Below are positions 40,165 to 51,128 of a stretch of DNA of 64,000 nt, piece after piece (position 1 is the stretch's first letter; each line of letters opens with the position of its first letter). A program made the position numbers and the translations under genes. This stretch comes from Cafeteria roenbergensis (Eukaryota; Sar; Bigyra; Bicosoecida; Cafeteriaceae), in NCBI GenBank assembly GCA_008330645.1, contig VLTN01000023.1:124001-188000 (forward strand). Reading direction: 5' to 3'. The notes under the pieces were generated by a model, which saw nothing but the letters and a program-made list of their open reading frames with translations, did no database searches and was not told the DNA's origin.

Positions 40165-42550
40165 TCAGGCCTGCTTGAGCGCCTCGATGCCGCCGCGGCC
40201 GAAGTCGGGGTCCTCGTCCAGCGCCGTCACCTCGATCGCCATGGGGAGCTGGCTGGACCTCTCGAGCACGACCGTGGCCGTCACGACGGTGATGCTGGCG
40301 ATGTACACAATGTCAAACCAGCGGTGGAAGAACATGAAATGGACCCCTCCGAGCGCTCTCGTGAGCATCTCGCGGTACTGTTCTGGCACCGCCATTCGCA
40401 TCAGGAGGACGACCGAGATAAAGTAGGACGCCATCACGAAGGCCAGACCGAGAGCAAGGCTCTGGCCCGAAGTCCTCGACGACACCGCCCGAAACACCTT
40501 GGCGAGCGACATGAGGAAGCCGCGCGTCGAAGTGACCACGATGGCGCCCACCACGACGAAGCTGGCCGGCTGGACCAGGCCTTGCACCCACTGCGGAAAG
40601 TGCAAGAGCCTGAGCGCGTTGTCGACCACGCGAGTGATGAGGTCCAGCTGCGGGTCGATGGAGAAGAGGACGTTGCGCACCGACATGAGCGCCTTGCTCA
40701 CGGTGTAGCCCAGCAGGAGCCACCCGGCAACGTGGAAGAACCGTCCCTGAAGCGTGCGAGACTTGGCCTCGGCCACCTGGCTGGCGTGCAGCTCCTTGTA
40801 CACGTTCGTCTCGTCTTGCAGGAGGAGGTGCAGGGTGCGAACGCGCTCCCCTGAGGCGTGCACGCGTGCCACGGCTGCGCGCCCCGCAGGGGACATGCCG
40901 TCGCTGATGCAGCAGCAGCACAGCAAGGCAAACCACCCCTGCGACCCAGGCGCCCCCACAGGCCGTCTGCCCGCCCTCCCGCGCCCTGCGCGGGCTGACG
41001 CCGCCCCGTCCAGCTGGCCCACGAGCTGCATGGCGTACCCTCCCCCCTCCCTCGGCGGAGCAGCGGAAGCAGAAGCCCTTTGCGCCCTTCCCTGCCGCCT
41101 GGACAGCGCGGCGGGCCCGTCATCGCGCTCCTCGCCGCCCCAGGCTCCGCGGTCCTCCATCCCCCCAATCCCGGCCGAGGACGGGCCCATGCGAGGCGCA
41201 GCGCCCCCCACGATGCCCCCGGCCGCGCTACCAGGCCCCCCACTCGTGCCTGCGTCGCCCTCGTCCAGCACTGCCGCGTTGAGGTCCAGCACAAAGTCGG
41301 ACTGGCCGCCAAGCGCCGCCCGGGCCGCGGCCGCCTCGGCTGCCGGCCCGTGCGACCGCGCCTCCGCCTGCGCCGCCCTGTGACGCAGCATCTCCTTAAC
41401 GAGCTCGGCCTGCAACATCCGCACCGCCTTGGCCCGGGCTGCGATGGCTCCGCGCGGCACTCGGCGGTTGAAGGCGGGAATCCACGTTGCCGGGCTCATC
41501 ACACCACCGTATCCCGCCAGCAGGGCCGATGTGGTCACCCCCAGCACACCAAGCCGGCCCACGTTGCCCTCGAGGGAGAGCACCCCGCCAAAGGACTCGG
41601 ACGCGGTGATGGGGAAGAGCGCGCCGAGGTAGTGGTAGAGCACGAGGTAGCCCACGTACAGGGGCACGGTGCCGCACGCGGCCGCCGCCCAGTGCATGCC
41701 GTGGTCGCTGTGGCCGGAGCGCGACGGGGAGAGAGGCGGGCGGCACCACGAGGACTCGAGGAACAGCTTCAGCGTGGCCGACCCGAGAGCGCGCGCGCTG
41801 CACGAGCCAGCGGCGCTTGGGGACGGAGGCGAACAAGCGGCAGGGGCGCGCCCAGCAAACCCAAACGACCCGCACAGCTGAGGTCGGGCGCCCGGGCGAG
41901 CCTCACGTGAGAAGGGTCTGGGCAAGTACCCAGGGAACAACGCCGACCTGCATCACTGCAAGCCCGCTGAGGTTCAGCCTCCACAACGCGAACCGGGCCT
42001 CCACGTTGAGATAGCCTGCGGCAGACGGCCGTGCACGCCCCAGAGCAACGAAGCGTCAGCGCGGCTGGCATCTTGCTTCGTGGAAGCCGCCGGAATGCGT
42101 CAGGCGCGTCGAACAGCACGCTCACCCAGGACCTCGATGATCGCGAGCACAAGCATGTGAAACGACATGGCAAACGTCATCGCGAAGATGAGCTGCGCTC
42201 AAGCCAGCAGACGGCACGCGAGGGGGGAGCGGTGAGGGGCGGTGGGGGCAAACTCCGACAGGCCGCAGCGCGGGGATGTTGATCCGAGCCAGGCGCGCTC
42301 GGCTCACTGGTGCAAGAAAGCTCATTCGCTCCTGCTTCCTCCGCAGAAACGTCACGTAAAAGATGAGGCCAAACGACAAGGCTGCGAGGTACGTGGCCGC
42401 CACCGACGCGAGCTCCGTTCCGGACAAGGACCGCATGCTCTCCAGCGCCATCCACGTGGAGCGGTTCGCGTTGAGCATGACGCCCTTCCAATGAGCAGCG
42501 GCTATGGCCGGGTCCAACGCCAATGCCACATTGGTGGCGTTTGGCAGCAT
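40165..42550 (-). CDS. GPR89: Golgi pH regulator (GPHR/GPR89/GTG) anion channel, four exons
   Basis: Minus-strand exons 42550-42308, 42192-42126, 42015-41907 and 41797-40165 (phases 0, 1, 2) give 683 residues. Exon joining restores the family: LIFAMTFAMSFHMLVLAIIE, then VLGYLNVEARFALWRLNL, then VGYLVLYHYLGALFP, LEGNVGRLGVLGVTTSALL and GYGGVMSPATW. The C-terminal signature is intact: RGFLMSLAKVFRAVSS, VMASYFISVVLLMRM, VPEQYREMLTRALGG, FMFFHRWFDIVYIASI. The family forms a multi-pass channel for Golgi acidification; plant members (GTG1/2) were proposed as ABA receptors. The protein is about 200 residues longer than human GPR89, through an Ala/Gly/Arg-rich cytosolic insertion between the two membrane halves. 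The start at 42550 gives an N-glycosylation-prone lumenal end (LPNATNV, NANRST). Confidence 0.95.
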
Positions 42551-42748
42551 TCGCGCCCCCCGCCCGCGGGGCAGACGCGGAGTGGCGCTGCGGCAGGCGC
42601 GGGCTGGAGCCTCTCTGGCCGCTCTGCCGCAGGGCGCCGGGCGGTGCGCGCGCGTCGCGGTGTGCCCCGGTGGTGATATTGCAGTGCCGGCGTGCGTGTG
42701 CCGAGCACATCGTTTCACAGGCGGGGGACAGGCCGCACACAACCTCGA

Positions 42749-44075
42749 TCAGCCGGACGCTGGCGGCTTGGGCTCGCCGTCGCCCCCTGCGGGCGGAGGC
42801 GCGCCCTGCTGGAAGTTGATGTTGTACCCCCCGGTCTTGGGGTCCTTGTCGAACTTGAAGTTGTCCACCGACAGGCCGAAGTGCCCGAGGAGGCTGTTCC
42901 CCATGTCCTTGAGCTTTCCCATCATCTCCTCCTTGAGCTTCTCCTCCTTGGCAGTCTGCTCCGCCTTGATGCGCGCCAGACCCGCCTTGGCGGTCGCGTT
43001 TCCAGGGAACTCTTCCAGGATGTCCTCGTAGTCTGCGGGGCGCATGGGCGGAGGGGGAGGGGCGCAGGGCGACCGGCGGGCAAGTAAGACAGCAGCGGGC
43101 GCCGGGCAGGTCTCGCATTCTCGTTTTTCGGTCTGGGCGCCGGCCGCGGCGCTGTTCGTCCCGGCCGTGGCCAGCAACGCCCCGAGCACCACGCGAGCCG
43201 GCATGGCACCACCACCACCACGCGAGCCGGCATGGCACCACCACCACCACGCGCGCGCGCGCGCCCGCTGCCTCGGCGCTGTTGCTCCTGCTGGTGCGGC
43301 GCTCACCCTGCTGCGCCTCCTCCAGCATGCCAAGCTTCTCCAGCGCCGTCACGCGGCGCAGCATCGCCTTGAGGTAGGAGGGGTCGAGGTCGAGGCAGTC
43401 GTCGCAGGCGGCGATCGCCTCCTCGAACCGCTCCAGCTGCAGCAGGCAGGCGGCCCTGTTGGCGTGGTAGGCGGCACGCTTCTTGGCCAGGGCCGGCCGC
43501 AGCGGCGCGACGGCGATGGCCTCCTCGTAGAGCGCCAGCGCCTCCTCCGCCGCGCCCTTGCTGAACAGCTTGTTGCCCTCGGCCTTGAGGCTGTCCGCTT
43601 CGCTCTCGCTGCGGCCGGCAGCGTCGTCCTCCTCCTCCGTGACGTCGGGCGCTGCCTCGTCGGCGGCACACGCAGCACTGCCAGCTGCTTCGCCGCCATC
43701 GGATGCCGCGTCAGCCTCAGCATCGGCGTCCGGGTGCCCTTCCTGCGCCGCGACCGGCTCCGACACCGCCCCCCCAGCCACTGAGCCTCCGGGCCCACTA
43801 GAGGCTGGGGCGCCGTCAGGGTGCGCGGCAACTTTGTCAGTTGCAGCCCCAGCACCGGAGGGCGTGCCCGCGTCAGCGGCGCCAGCGGTGACCTCGTCCA
43901 CGGGAGCGACCGCTCGCTCGGGGGCGCGCTCTGCGCCCGCCGCGGACGCTGTGAGCACCGCGGCACTGTCGACCTCATCCGTGCTAGATGTCTCATCACC
44001 GACGCCCGGCAGCGCGGGGGCAGCTTGCTCCCTCGCGGGCCGGTCCACGTGTTCTCCAGGAACAGAGTCGGCCAT
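42749..44075 (-). CDS. TTC1: TTC1-like tetratricopeptide repeat protein
   Basis: Minus-strand exons 44075-43307 and 43032-42749 (phase 1) give 350 residues. The N-terminal 155 residues are acidic and disordered. Three TPR units follow (ADSLKAEGNKLFSKGAAEEA; RAAYHANRAACLLQLERFEE; DPSYLKAMLRRVTALEKLGM), then DYEDILEEFPGN across the intron. The C-terminus is the TTC1 signature: MMGKLKDMGNSLLGHFGLSV, DNFKFDKDPKTGGYNINFQQ. Human TTC1 (TPR1) binds HSP90/HSP70 and Ras/G-alpha16 and is an adaptor co-chaperone. Length (292 in human) and order agree apart from the longer acidic leader. It is in the same orientation as the GPHR and PIH1 genes. Its single intron contains a duplicated CACCACCAC segment. 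Confidence 0.93.
43186..43262. repeat. Tandem duplication plus (CG)n tract in TTC1 intron
   Basis: Two copies of a CCACGCGAGCCGGCATGG segment, each followed by (CAC)n, ending in an alternating CG tract. Intronic, near the donor side of the minus-strand TTC1 intron. Confidence 0.85.
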
Positions 44076-44459
44076 GCTTGAAGAGGGCGGTCTCGACCTG
44101 TGCGGCCTGTGACACTGCAGCCCCGACTCCCTTGCGGTCAGCCTTGCGCCGACTGCCCGCGATGGCGTCGTGCTGGCCTCGACTGGAGGCTACAGAAGGA
44201 GGCGGGGTGCGTGTTCGCCTTGCGGCGCTCCTTGGGTCGGCTGGCCGAGGCGCGCAGCGAGTCGATTCCCGGCCGCTGGTCGGCGTCCAGGACCACCCGA
44301 GCTGCGCGAGACCGGGGGCTGCCTCGCCGCCGGGCCTCGTGGGTGGCTCGCGCCTGCGCGCGGATGCCACTGATCCGCACCTGGCAGAGCCTCCCATGTT
44401 TGGGTGCGACGCCCACTGAAGCGAGATCGCTTGTGGCACGCGGCGTTGCCACAGGCGCC
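44076..44459. other. Divergent spacer between TTC1 and COPI-associated-type gene
   Basis: Promoter-containing spacer; nothing else recognised. Confidence 0.5.
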
Positions 44460-45881
44460 ATGTCAGACGTCGAGCTTAACCGCGTGCAGCGGTACGGCGG
44501 AACACGCCTGGTAGTGTTTGCCTACTCTGTGCGCGTCCTCGGGATCGCAGCTGGCGCCTGTGCCGCAGTCCTGGGCGTGTTTGGATTCATGAGTTTGGTG
44601 CGCACGTTGGCCAGCCCTCCTCCACGCCGAGCGCTCGCGCTGCCGCGGATCCGAAAGAGGCGGGCGTGATAGTTGCATCCGTAGCCGGGAGCCCCGGCCT
44701 TTGTGGCTGGCGGCCTGCCGCGGCCGCGCCCCGCCAAGCGAGGGTTTCTGGCGACATTTGAGCTGTGCATGTCGACATCGCGCTGGGCGCTGTCCTGGCC
44801 CTTCCCTCGCAGGCCGGTGGTACTGCAGCACAGGACAACCTTCCGAGCACGAACGAGGTGCGTCTCCCCGACGGCGTCGCGGCTCGCAGCGGTTGCCCGC
44901 AGCCTGATGCCGTCACGCGTGCGAACCGGCTCCGCATCCCTGCGTCGTGCTCCCGCATGATCCGGCGCCCGCAGCTTTACATGGGAGTAAACTTGCTATG
45001 GTTAATCGCCCTCGGGCTCCTGGTCGTCATGGGCGAAATCCGAGTCGGCTGGGTGAAGAAATCTGTCCTGAAGCCCTTTGGCTTCATGCACACATAGTGA
45101 GCTCGGGCGCGCCTCCGGCCGTCGCACGCCAGGCACCCTGAGCCTCGCATGGGGCTTGTTGGCGCCCCCAACCGGCCGCGCTGTCTGCTGAGAGCCGCCC
45201 CGCCCAAGAGCCCGCAGCGTCGGACGCGGCAACTTCTATCTGTTCTACGGCTCCGTGGTGGTCTCTTCCGGACAGGCCAACTCGTTCGCGCTTGCGGAGG
45301 GCATCGTTCTGCTCGTCATTGGTGTCATCCAGCTGCTCATGGCCTTCTTCATGTCCAAGAAGGTGAGCGGGCGAACGCGCCTCGCGGTCGCAGCGCCGGC
45401 CTCCGCTCGTCGCCTGCGTGTAGACCGCCCCCCCCCCTCCTCCCTCTCGCCGCCCACCCACCCCTCCGCTCCACACCCACCACCGCCACGGGCACAATGT
45501 GCCCCGCACGTGCCGCCGAGCGCCCCTGCACACTCCGCCGTGTTTATGCGCGTCCCACTCCTCCGCTGAGCGCAGCCCAAGCGGCCGCCCGCGTTGGATC
45601 GAGCCGGTGCGACATCCGACGCCAGCGTCGAGAACCCCATCCTGACACAATCGCACTCGCAGCGCGCCACTACCAAGGCCAAGCCCTACGAGACCGTCGC
45701 CGCGCCTGGGACGAAGGGCGGCGCGTCCGCAGCGACGCCGGCCGGGCCTGGTGGACCGTCCAGCAGCGCTGACTTCGAATCTGGCACCGCCGCGACTGCG
45801 TCGCTCGGGGCAACTGGCAAGGGCAAGCAGTTCACCACGGACGGGGACGCGGCAACGGAGAACCCCTTCCTCAAGGGCTGA
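44460..45881 (+). CDS. COPI-associated-type four-pass membrane protein (four exons)
   Basis: Exons 44460-44597, 44975-45096, 45218-45362 and 45576-45881 (phases 0, 2, 0) give 236 residues. Four hydrophobic helices: VRVLGIAAGACAAVLGVFGF, YMGVNLLWLIALGLLVVMG, GNFYLFYGSVVVSS, and ALAEGIVLLVIGVIQLLMAF. The segment between helices 2 and 3 (GEIRVGWVKKSVLKPFGFMH, then TYVGRGNFYLF) is the signature of the COPI-associated/TVP-type family of small Golgi membrane proteins. The cytosolic C-terminal tail of about 100 residues is polar and ends ATENPFLKG; the NPF tripeptide is a classic EH-domain ligand, and ENPIL lies earlier in the tail. A role in Golgi or endosomal membrane traffic follows from family knowledge. 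The donor of intron 1 (GTGCGC) is atypical, so that junction is the least certain. Confidence 0.78.
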
Positions 45882-46313
45882 GACCTTCCGGCGTTGAGAG
45901 CGCGGCTGCCGAGGCGGCCGGGCAGTTTTGTGTGGGTGTGCATCAGATTCAAGCGCGCGCGCGTGTCCCGCAGACCGCGGTGGAGGCATTCGTGGGCCTG
46001 TGCGTGTGTGCCATAGCATGTGGAATTGTGGATCGCCAGGGATTGCCAAGAGCACCTGCTTGACTCCGCCGGGCTGGCGTAGCCCTCCTGCGAGGGCTTG
46101 TCGCGCGATTTGCCCCCAATCGCTCGGCGGCACGCAACAGCGCCCCATGCCGTCCCTCAAGCTCGCGTCCGCAACCGCCCAGCGCGGCGGGACCCAGGGC
46201 AGGGCCCGGGTGCAAAGCCCCCCCCCGCCCCAGCCCTCTTGCGGGAAAGGCCAGCTAGAGACCTGGCTCTGGGCGCTCACGCAAACACACAACAGCACAA
46301 CCGCCGCGCCGCC
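45882..46313. other. Convergent spacer, nothing recognised
   Basis: Between the stops of the COPI-associated-type and receptor genes; presumably 3' UTRs. No gene is supported. Confidence 0.5.
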
Positions 46314-49300
46314 TCAGCTCTCGAGCGCAGGCTGCAGCGCCCGGCGCAGCGTGGCTGCGAATGCTGATGCATGTGCTTGGCCGTCGGAGCCGTCAGAGGG
46401 GTGCTCGGCCCGCACCATGCCCGTCATGTGCCGCGTGGCCAGCGTCACGCTCAGCTCAGCCATGAACAGCCTGCCTGACCCCTTGTCCTTGCCGAAAAAG
46501 TAGGACTTGTGCACGCCGCCCACATCGCCCGAGGCGATGCAAATGATTGAGGCTGCCTTGAGCGCCGTCTCGATGCGCTCGGGGTTGGACGCGAAGTGAG
46601 GACGGAGAGTCCCGCCGAAGAAGTCCCCCGCCGGCGCAGCGCCCCAGCGGCCCTCGAAGGCGTCCGCAGCCAGCTGAGCCATCGGGTCCAGCGCCAGAGG
46701 AGGAGCTGGCGGCGCGGCAGGGGCGGCGGGGCTCGCCCGGGCTCCCCAAGAGGCCACAGTGGAGGTCGCGGGGGCTGCCGGTGCAGGCGCGCGGCCGGCA
46801 TGGGCGGAGGCGTTCCGTGCCGACACTGCCGGGGGCTCCCAAGCGGCGGTGGCGGGAGTGAGCGTCTTGAACGCGCCGTCCGGGCCGTCGCCGTCGCCAA
46901 GGTCCTCGCTGCCCCTGCGCCGGCCGGCGCCCGCCCCGACCTTGACTGATGTAAGCTCCACGCCGTCGCCGCCAGCGGGCTCGCGCCGCGGCTTGCGCGG
47001 GGAGCCCTTGGCATGTCGCGAGCTGCCGCCGCCACGTCCTGCCGAGTCGTCTTCGGACTCGCTGACAGAGCCCGTGGACAGCACTCCAGACGCGGAGCGC
47101 TTGGGCGCGCCTGGGCGGGCCCTGGAAGCCGGGCCGCTCCCCACGCCAGCTCCCGCACGGGGCTTCTTGGGCTTGCCGCCGCAGCAGCCGCAGCAGCCGC
47201 AAGCCCGGCAGAGGCACACGCCTGCCGCCAGCACTCCTAGCACTGCCACGGCGCCTGCCCCGATGCCAATACTGACCCAGTCGATGCTGTCAATCAGCCC
47301 TTTGGACGGGGCGGGTGCGGCTGGGGTGGGCGACGGCTGCGCCGGCGCAGCTGATGGGGTGGGCATCGGCAGCGGCTCGAACTTGACGAGCACCGGGACC
47401 ACATTCACGGAGTCCACGTCCGACGTCGAAACGACGATCTCCGCGAAGATGGGAGCCACGTGGGTCACGGGGACGCACGGGAGGACGGTCAGGGTGAGCG
47501 GGAGGGAGCCGCCGCCCGCGACGACGCTGCCCCCCGGGTTCACGCCAGCAGCTGAGAGGGCAACAGCCGGCGGGAAAGGGAACCGGATAGAGACGTGATC
47601 GACGGTGAGTGCGCTCGAGGAGGCTCCAGTGTTGAGAACGAGGAGCGTCTGGGGCGGCACCGGCGCGGTGGGAGGGTTGCCCGTGCACGTCGGGCCCAGG
47701 ATGCTGGCGCGAGGCACGGTGAAGGTCACTGCCGGGGGGTCGAAGCCCAGCTGCGCCTGGCTCGCATAGGCCAGCGTCAAGGTCTCCGGCACAGAGAACT
47801 GGGTGACGACGCCGGACCAGAGGGGAACGCCGGCGCGGTCGGGCTCCGCCACAGCAAGCTGGCGCTGAAGTTCGACCACGTCCTGGTACACGGTCCCCGA
47901 CGCAGCTGCGGCGGGCCGCGCAGCGGCGGGTGCCGCGCCGGCGAGGCGGCGCGGACCTGCGACGAAGCTGAGGCCGCCCTCAGCCCAGGCGAAGAGTCGT
48001 CGGCGGGCCGTCCTGGGGGGAAGCAGCTGCAGGGACACGTCGCACTCCTGACCGGCTGCGCCCGAGCCGCAGTCCACGCCCATGACATGGACGCGCCACT
48101 CTTCGCACCCCAGCGCGTTTGCCACGTCAGTGCGGAGCAGGCCTGCAACCGCCTCGAGGCCGCTACACTTGCTGGTCGTGCAGTAGCCGGAGCCGATGGT
48201 CCACGCCACGACCGCAGCATCAGCCTCGCTGGGGGGCTTGGCAGCCACAGCAAAGACCTTGAGGCCGAAGCCTGAGCCAGTGTGGTCCCGCTGGGAGGCG
48301 GCCGACCGGAAGCGCACCGTCACGCTGTTGGTCGTCGACGTCCAGTCCTGCGCAGGGGGGTCGTATCCGCAGAGGACCTCCTCGTGGCCTGTGCCCCCGG
48401 AGTCGTCACCGATGGAGACCGCATCCGTGCAGCCTTGGTCAGCCTCCACACTGAGCCGATCCACGACCACGCGGAGCAGCGAGCCCTCGGGCGCCTCGAA
48501 GTGCCAGGCGCAGTCAAGACCTCCTGGGTAGAATCCGTTTGCGACCCCGGCGAAGGCCGGCCCGATCGAGGCGGAGGAGGGGGAGGCGAGGCCCACCCGG
48601 GTGGCAGGAGCCGCGCGGCCTGCAGCCGTGCACTGCTCGGGAAGGCATGACTCCTGGTTGCACGGCTCCTCCTGGGTGAGCTCGCCGCAAGGGGCGCCGT
48701 TGCCGGACTTGGGCACGATGATGCTCCGGCTGCGCTCGCGCACGCCCCCGCCGCACTCCACCGTGCAGGCTGACCAGTTTCCCCACTCGGACACAACGCA
48801 GTCCGTGGACCCGCTGGGCGAAGGGTCTGCCGATGGCATCGCGTCCGGAGACGCGCTCGCCGATGGCATCGCGTCCGGAGACGCGCTCGCCGATGGCATC
48901 GCGTCCGGAGACGCGCTCGCCGATGGCATCGCGTCCGGAGACGCGCTCACCGACGGCATCGCGTCCGGAGACGCGCTCACCGACGGCATCGCGTCCGGAG
49001 ACGCGCTCGCCGAGGCGGCGGGGTCGGGTGAAAAGGACGGCTGAGGCTTTGGAGTGGCCGATGCTGCGCAGGGGGGCTTGTCGCAGGGCATCGTCTCGAC
49101 CAAGTCGGGGCAGGGGGCGCCGCCGGGCCCCGAGGGCGTGATGACCGCTCGATGGCGCTCCCTGAAGCTCGCCCCGCACGTGGAGTTGCACACGGACCAG
49201 TTGCTCCAGGCGGAGACGACGCAGTCCACCGCAGGCCCCGGGGACGGCTGTGGCGTGACCACGGTGTAGTTGATGGCCAGTCCCTTGCCACCGCCCGCGG

Positions 49301-50844
49301 AGCCCGACATGAACGCCACAGTGACGTCGAAGTCCGTTGAGTTGGTGATGCGGACAGCGGGCAGCGTGCGCGCGTCGGACTCGGACAGACTGCAGTAGGC
49401 CGGCGGGACCAGCACGGCGCTCTCGAAGCCCTTGAAAATCGCTGCAGCGCCGTCGTCGCACTCTTGTGCAGGCGTTTCCGCAGAGGCCCAGAGCCACCTC
49501 AGCTCCACAGTCGCTCCCGCGGGCGCCCCCACGACCCAAGCGCAGCGAAGTCCCGGAGGGGCCCCTGGGCCTGCAAGGTCGCCCACCCGAATGACGCCCG
49601 ACCTGGCCAGCATCTCCACAGCCTGAGGCTCGCACGCCCCGTCAGGGATGTTGAATTCTTCGGCGGGTGCGGCGTCGTCGTTGTCGTCGTCGTCGCTGGG
49701 GCAGGGCACGGTGCAGTCCTCCTCCTCCAGCAGGGAAGGGCAGTCCGCTCCGGCGCCGCGCGCCTCCTGCGTGACGTTGCGAGAGCGCGATCGGGAGCCG
49801 GCCCCGCAGGCCGCGAAGAGCGGCTCGCAACGACCCCACTCCGACCAGGGGCCCACCTGGCAGTCGGCATCGCCGGACGGGCCCGGCGTGGGGGACGGGC
49901 ATGCGAAGTCGTTGCACACACGCTCCTCCGTACGGTCTTGGGCGTCGGGGCAGTCCATGCCGCCGTTCTCGGGCTCCACGATGATAGGCCGGGTGCACTG
50001 CTGCACGCCACCGCCGCACTCCCGGGAGCAGAGCGACCAGTATGCGCCAGGGCTGCCTCCACCGCCCCCGGGGCTGGGGCAGGATCCGACTTCGCAGTCC
50101 ACGACTGCAGCAGAGCGTGCAACGGCGGAAAGCGGGGAACAAGCGCGGTTCGCCAGGCGCCGTGCGGGCATGAGGCGGCCGGCGCGCGACTCGCGAAGCG
50201 CTACTCGTACAGGAGTCCGCACTCTGCCGCTCACCTGTGTTGTTGGTTGGGGCCTGGATCTCGTAGCGGAACTCGAAGCCTTCGTTGGAAACTGACTTCT
50301 CGTCCACCTCCAGCACCACGGTGGCGCTCGAGCCTGTCGACACCGCGACAACCTGATCCTTGCCCTTGGTGCCGCAAATCCGTTCGGTGAGCATAGGGCC
50401 TGCCGCCCCTTCGCCATCGAGGACCACCAAATGGGTGACCTCGCAACGCGAGTCGAGCACGACCCAGTTGAACGAGACATGGACCTCGCTGCCCGGGGCA
50501 CCCTGGATGCGCCATTGGCACTGGAGCCCGACGTCCATCAACTCGCCCATCTCCAGCTCCATTGTGACCTCGCCGAAGGGCTCGCTCAGCACCTCAGGCG
50601 AGGAAGGGCACACGTTTTTGGCTGTCGCCACCGCCAATGCTGCGGCCAGAGCCGCCAACGCCCATGCTGCGGACCGGCGCAAAGGGAGGAGCCGCAAAGT
50701 GGCTGGAGGAGCGCTTGGTCGGGCCTTCGGGTCTCGACACGGGCGCCGGCCGCGGAGCGCGAGCGCCGGAACACCAAACGCCGCCTCAACAATGCGGCAG
50801 CTTCGGCAGTATGCCGGCGCAGGCAGATGCTTCACACGCAACAT
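46314..50844 (-). CDS. Large CUB/thrombospondin-1 membrane receptor with cytosolic appendage-like domain
   Basis: Minus-strand exons 50844-50235 and 50104-46314 (phase 1) give 1466 residues. A hydrophobic signal (AAWALAALAAALAVATA) precedes CUB1 (NVCPSSPEVL...). Then come TSP1 repeats 1 and 2 (YWSLCSRECGGGVQQC; GPWSEWGRCEP), CUB2, TSP1-3 (SAWSNWSVCNSTCG), a spacer with six PDAMPSxSAS repeats, TSP1-4 (SEWGNWSACTVECGGG), CUB3 (CAWHFEAPEGS...), a further beta-rich region, a Pro-rich stalk and one membrane helix (about 1146-1170), then a Cys cluster (CRACGCCGCCGG, likely palmitoylated). The 295-residue cytosolic tail ends (about 1356-1464) with FEGRWGAAPAGDFFGG, LKAASIICIASGD, SGRLFMAELSVTLATRH and FAATLRRALQPAL, a pattern like the platform half of the beta-adaptin appendage. 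The start is uncertain: the ATG at 50844 leaves a long leader, so a missed first intron is possible. Confidence 0.8.
48831..49010 (-). repeat. 30-bp coding minisatellite, six copies (PDAMPSxSAS)
   Basis: Six near-perfect 30-bp copies spanning 180 bases inside the receptor gene, differing mainly at one Ala/Val codon. It codes a Ser/Pro/Ala linker between two TSP1 repeats, probably an O-glycosylated stalk. Confidence 0.95.
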
Positions 50845-51128
50845 GTGCCCAGTGCGCCCCGCCAGCCGCTGCAACGCGCGCGGGGCGAGAGCGAGCGGGG
50901 GCGGGGGGGGCGGGGGGCAAGCAGCTGGGCGGCGGGCCGAGGCCTCGGCTCACCTCCCCGCATTTCCTGCGCCGTGAACGTTTGGGGCAATGCCGGCAAT
51001 CGGACAGAGCGCGATTGATCAGACCCCCAGCGCCCAACTCTGCTTCGGCAAGTTCCGAGCGAAAAAAAGTCTGAGGGAGTCCGGGCCCGTCGCACACCGC
51101 CCCCACAGCAAGAAACCGCAGCGTTTCC

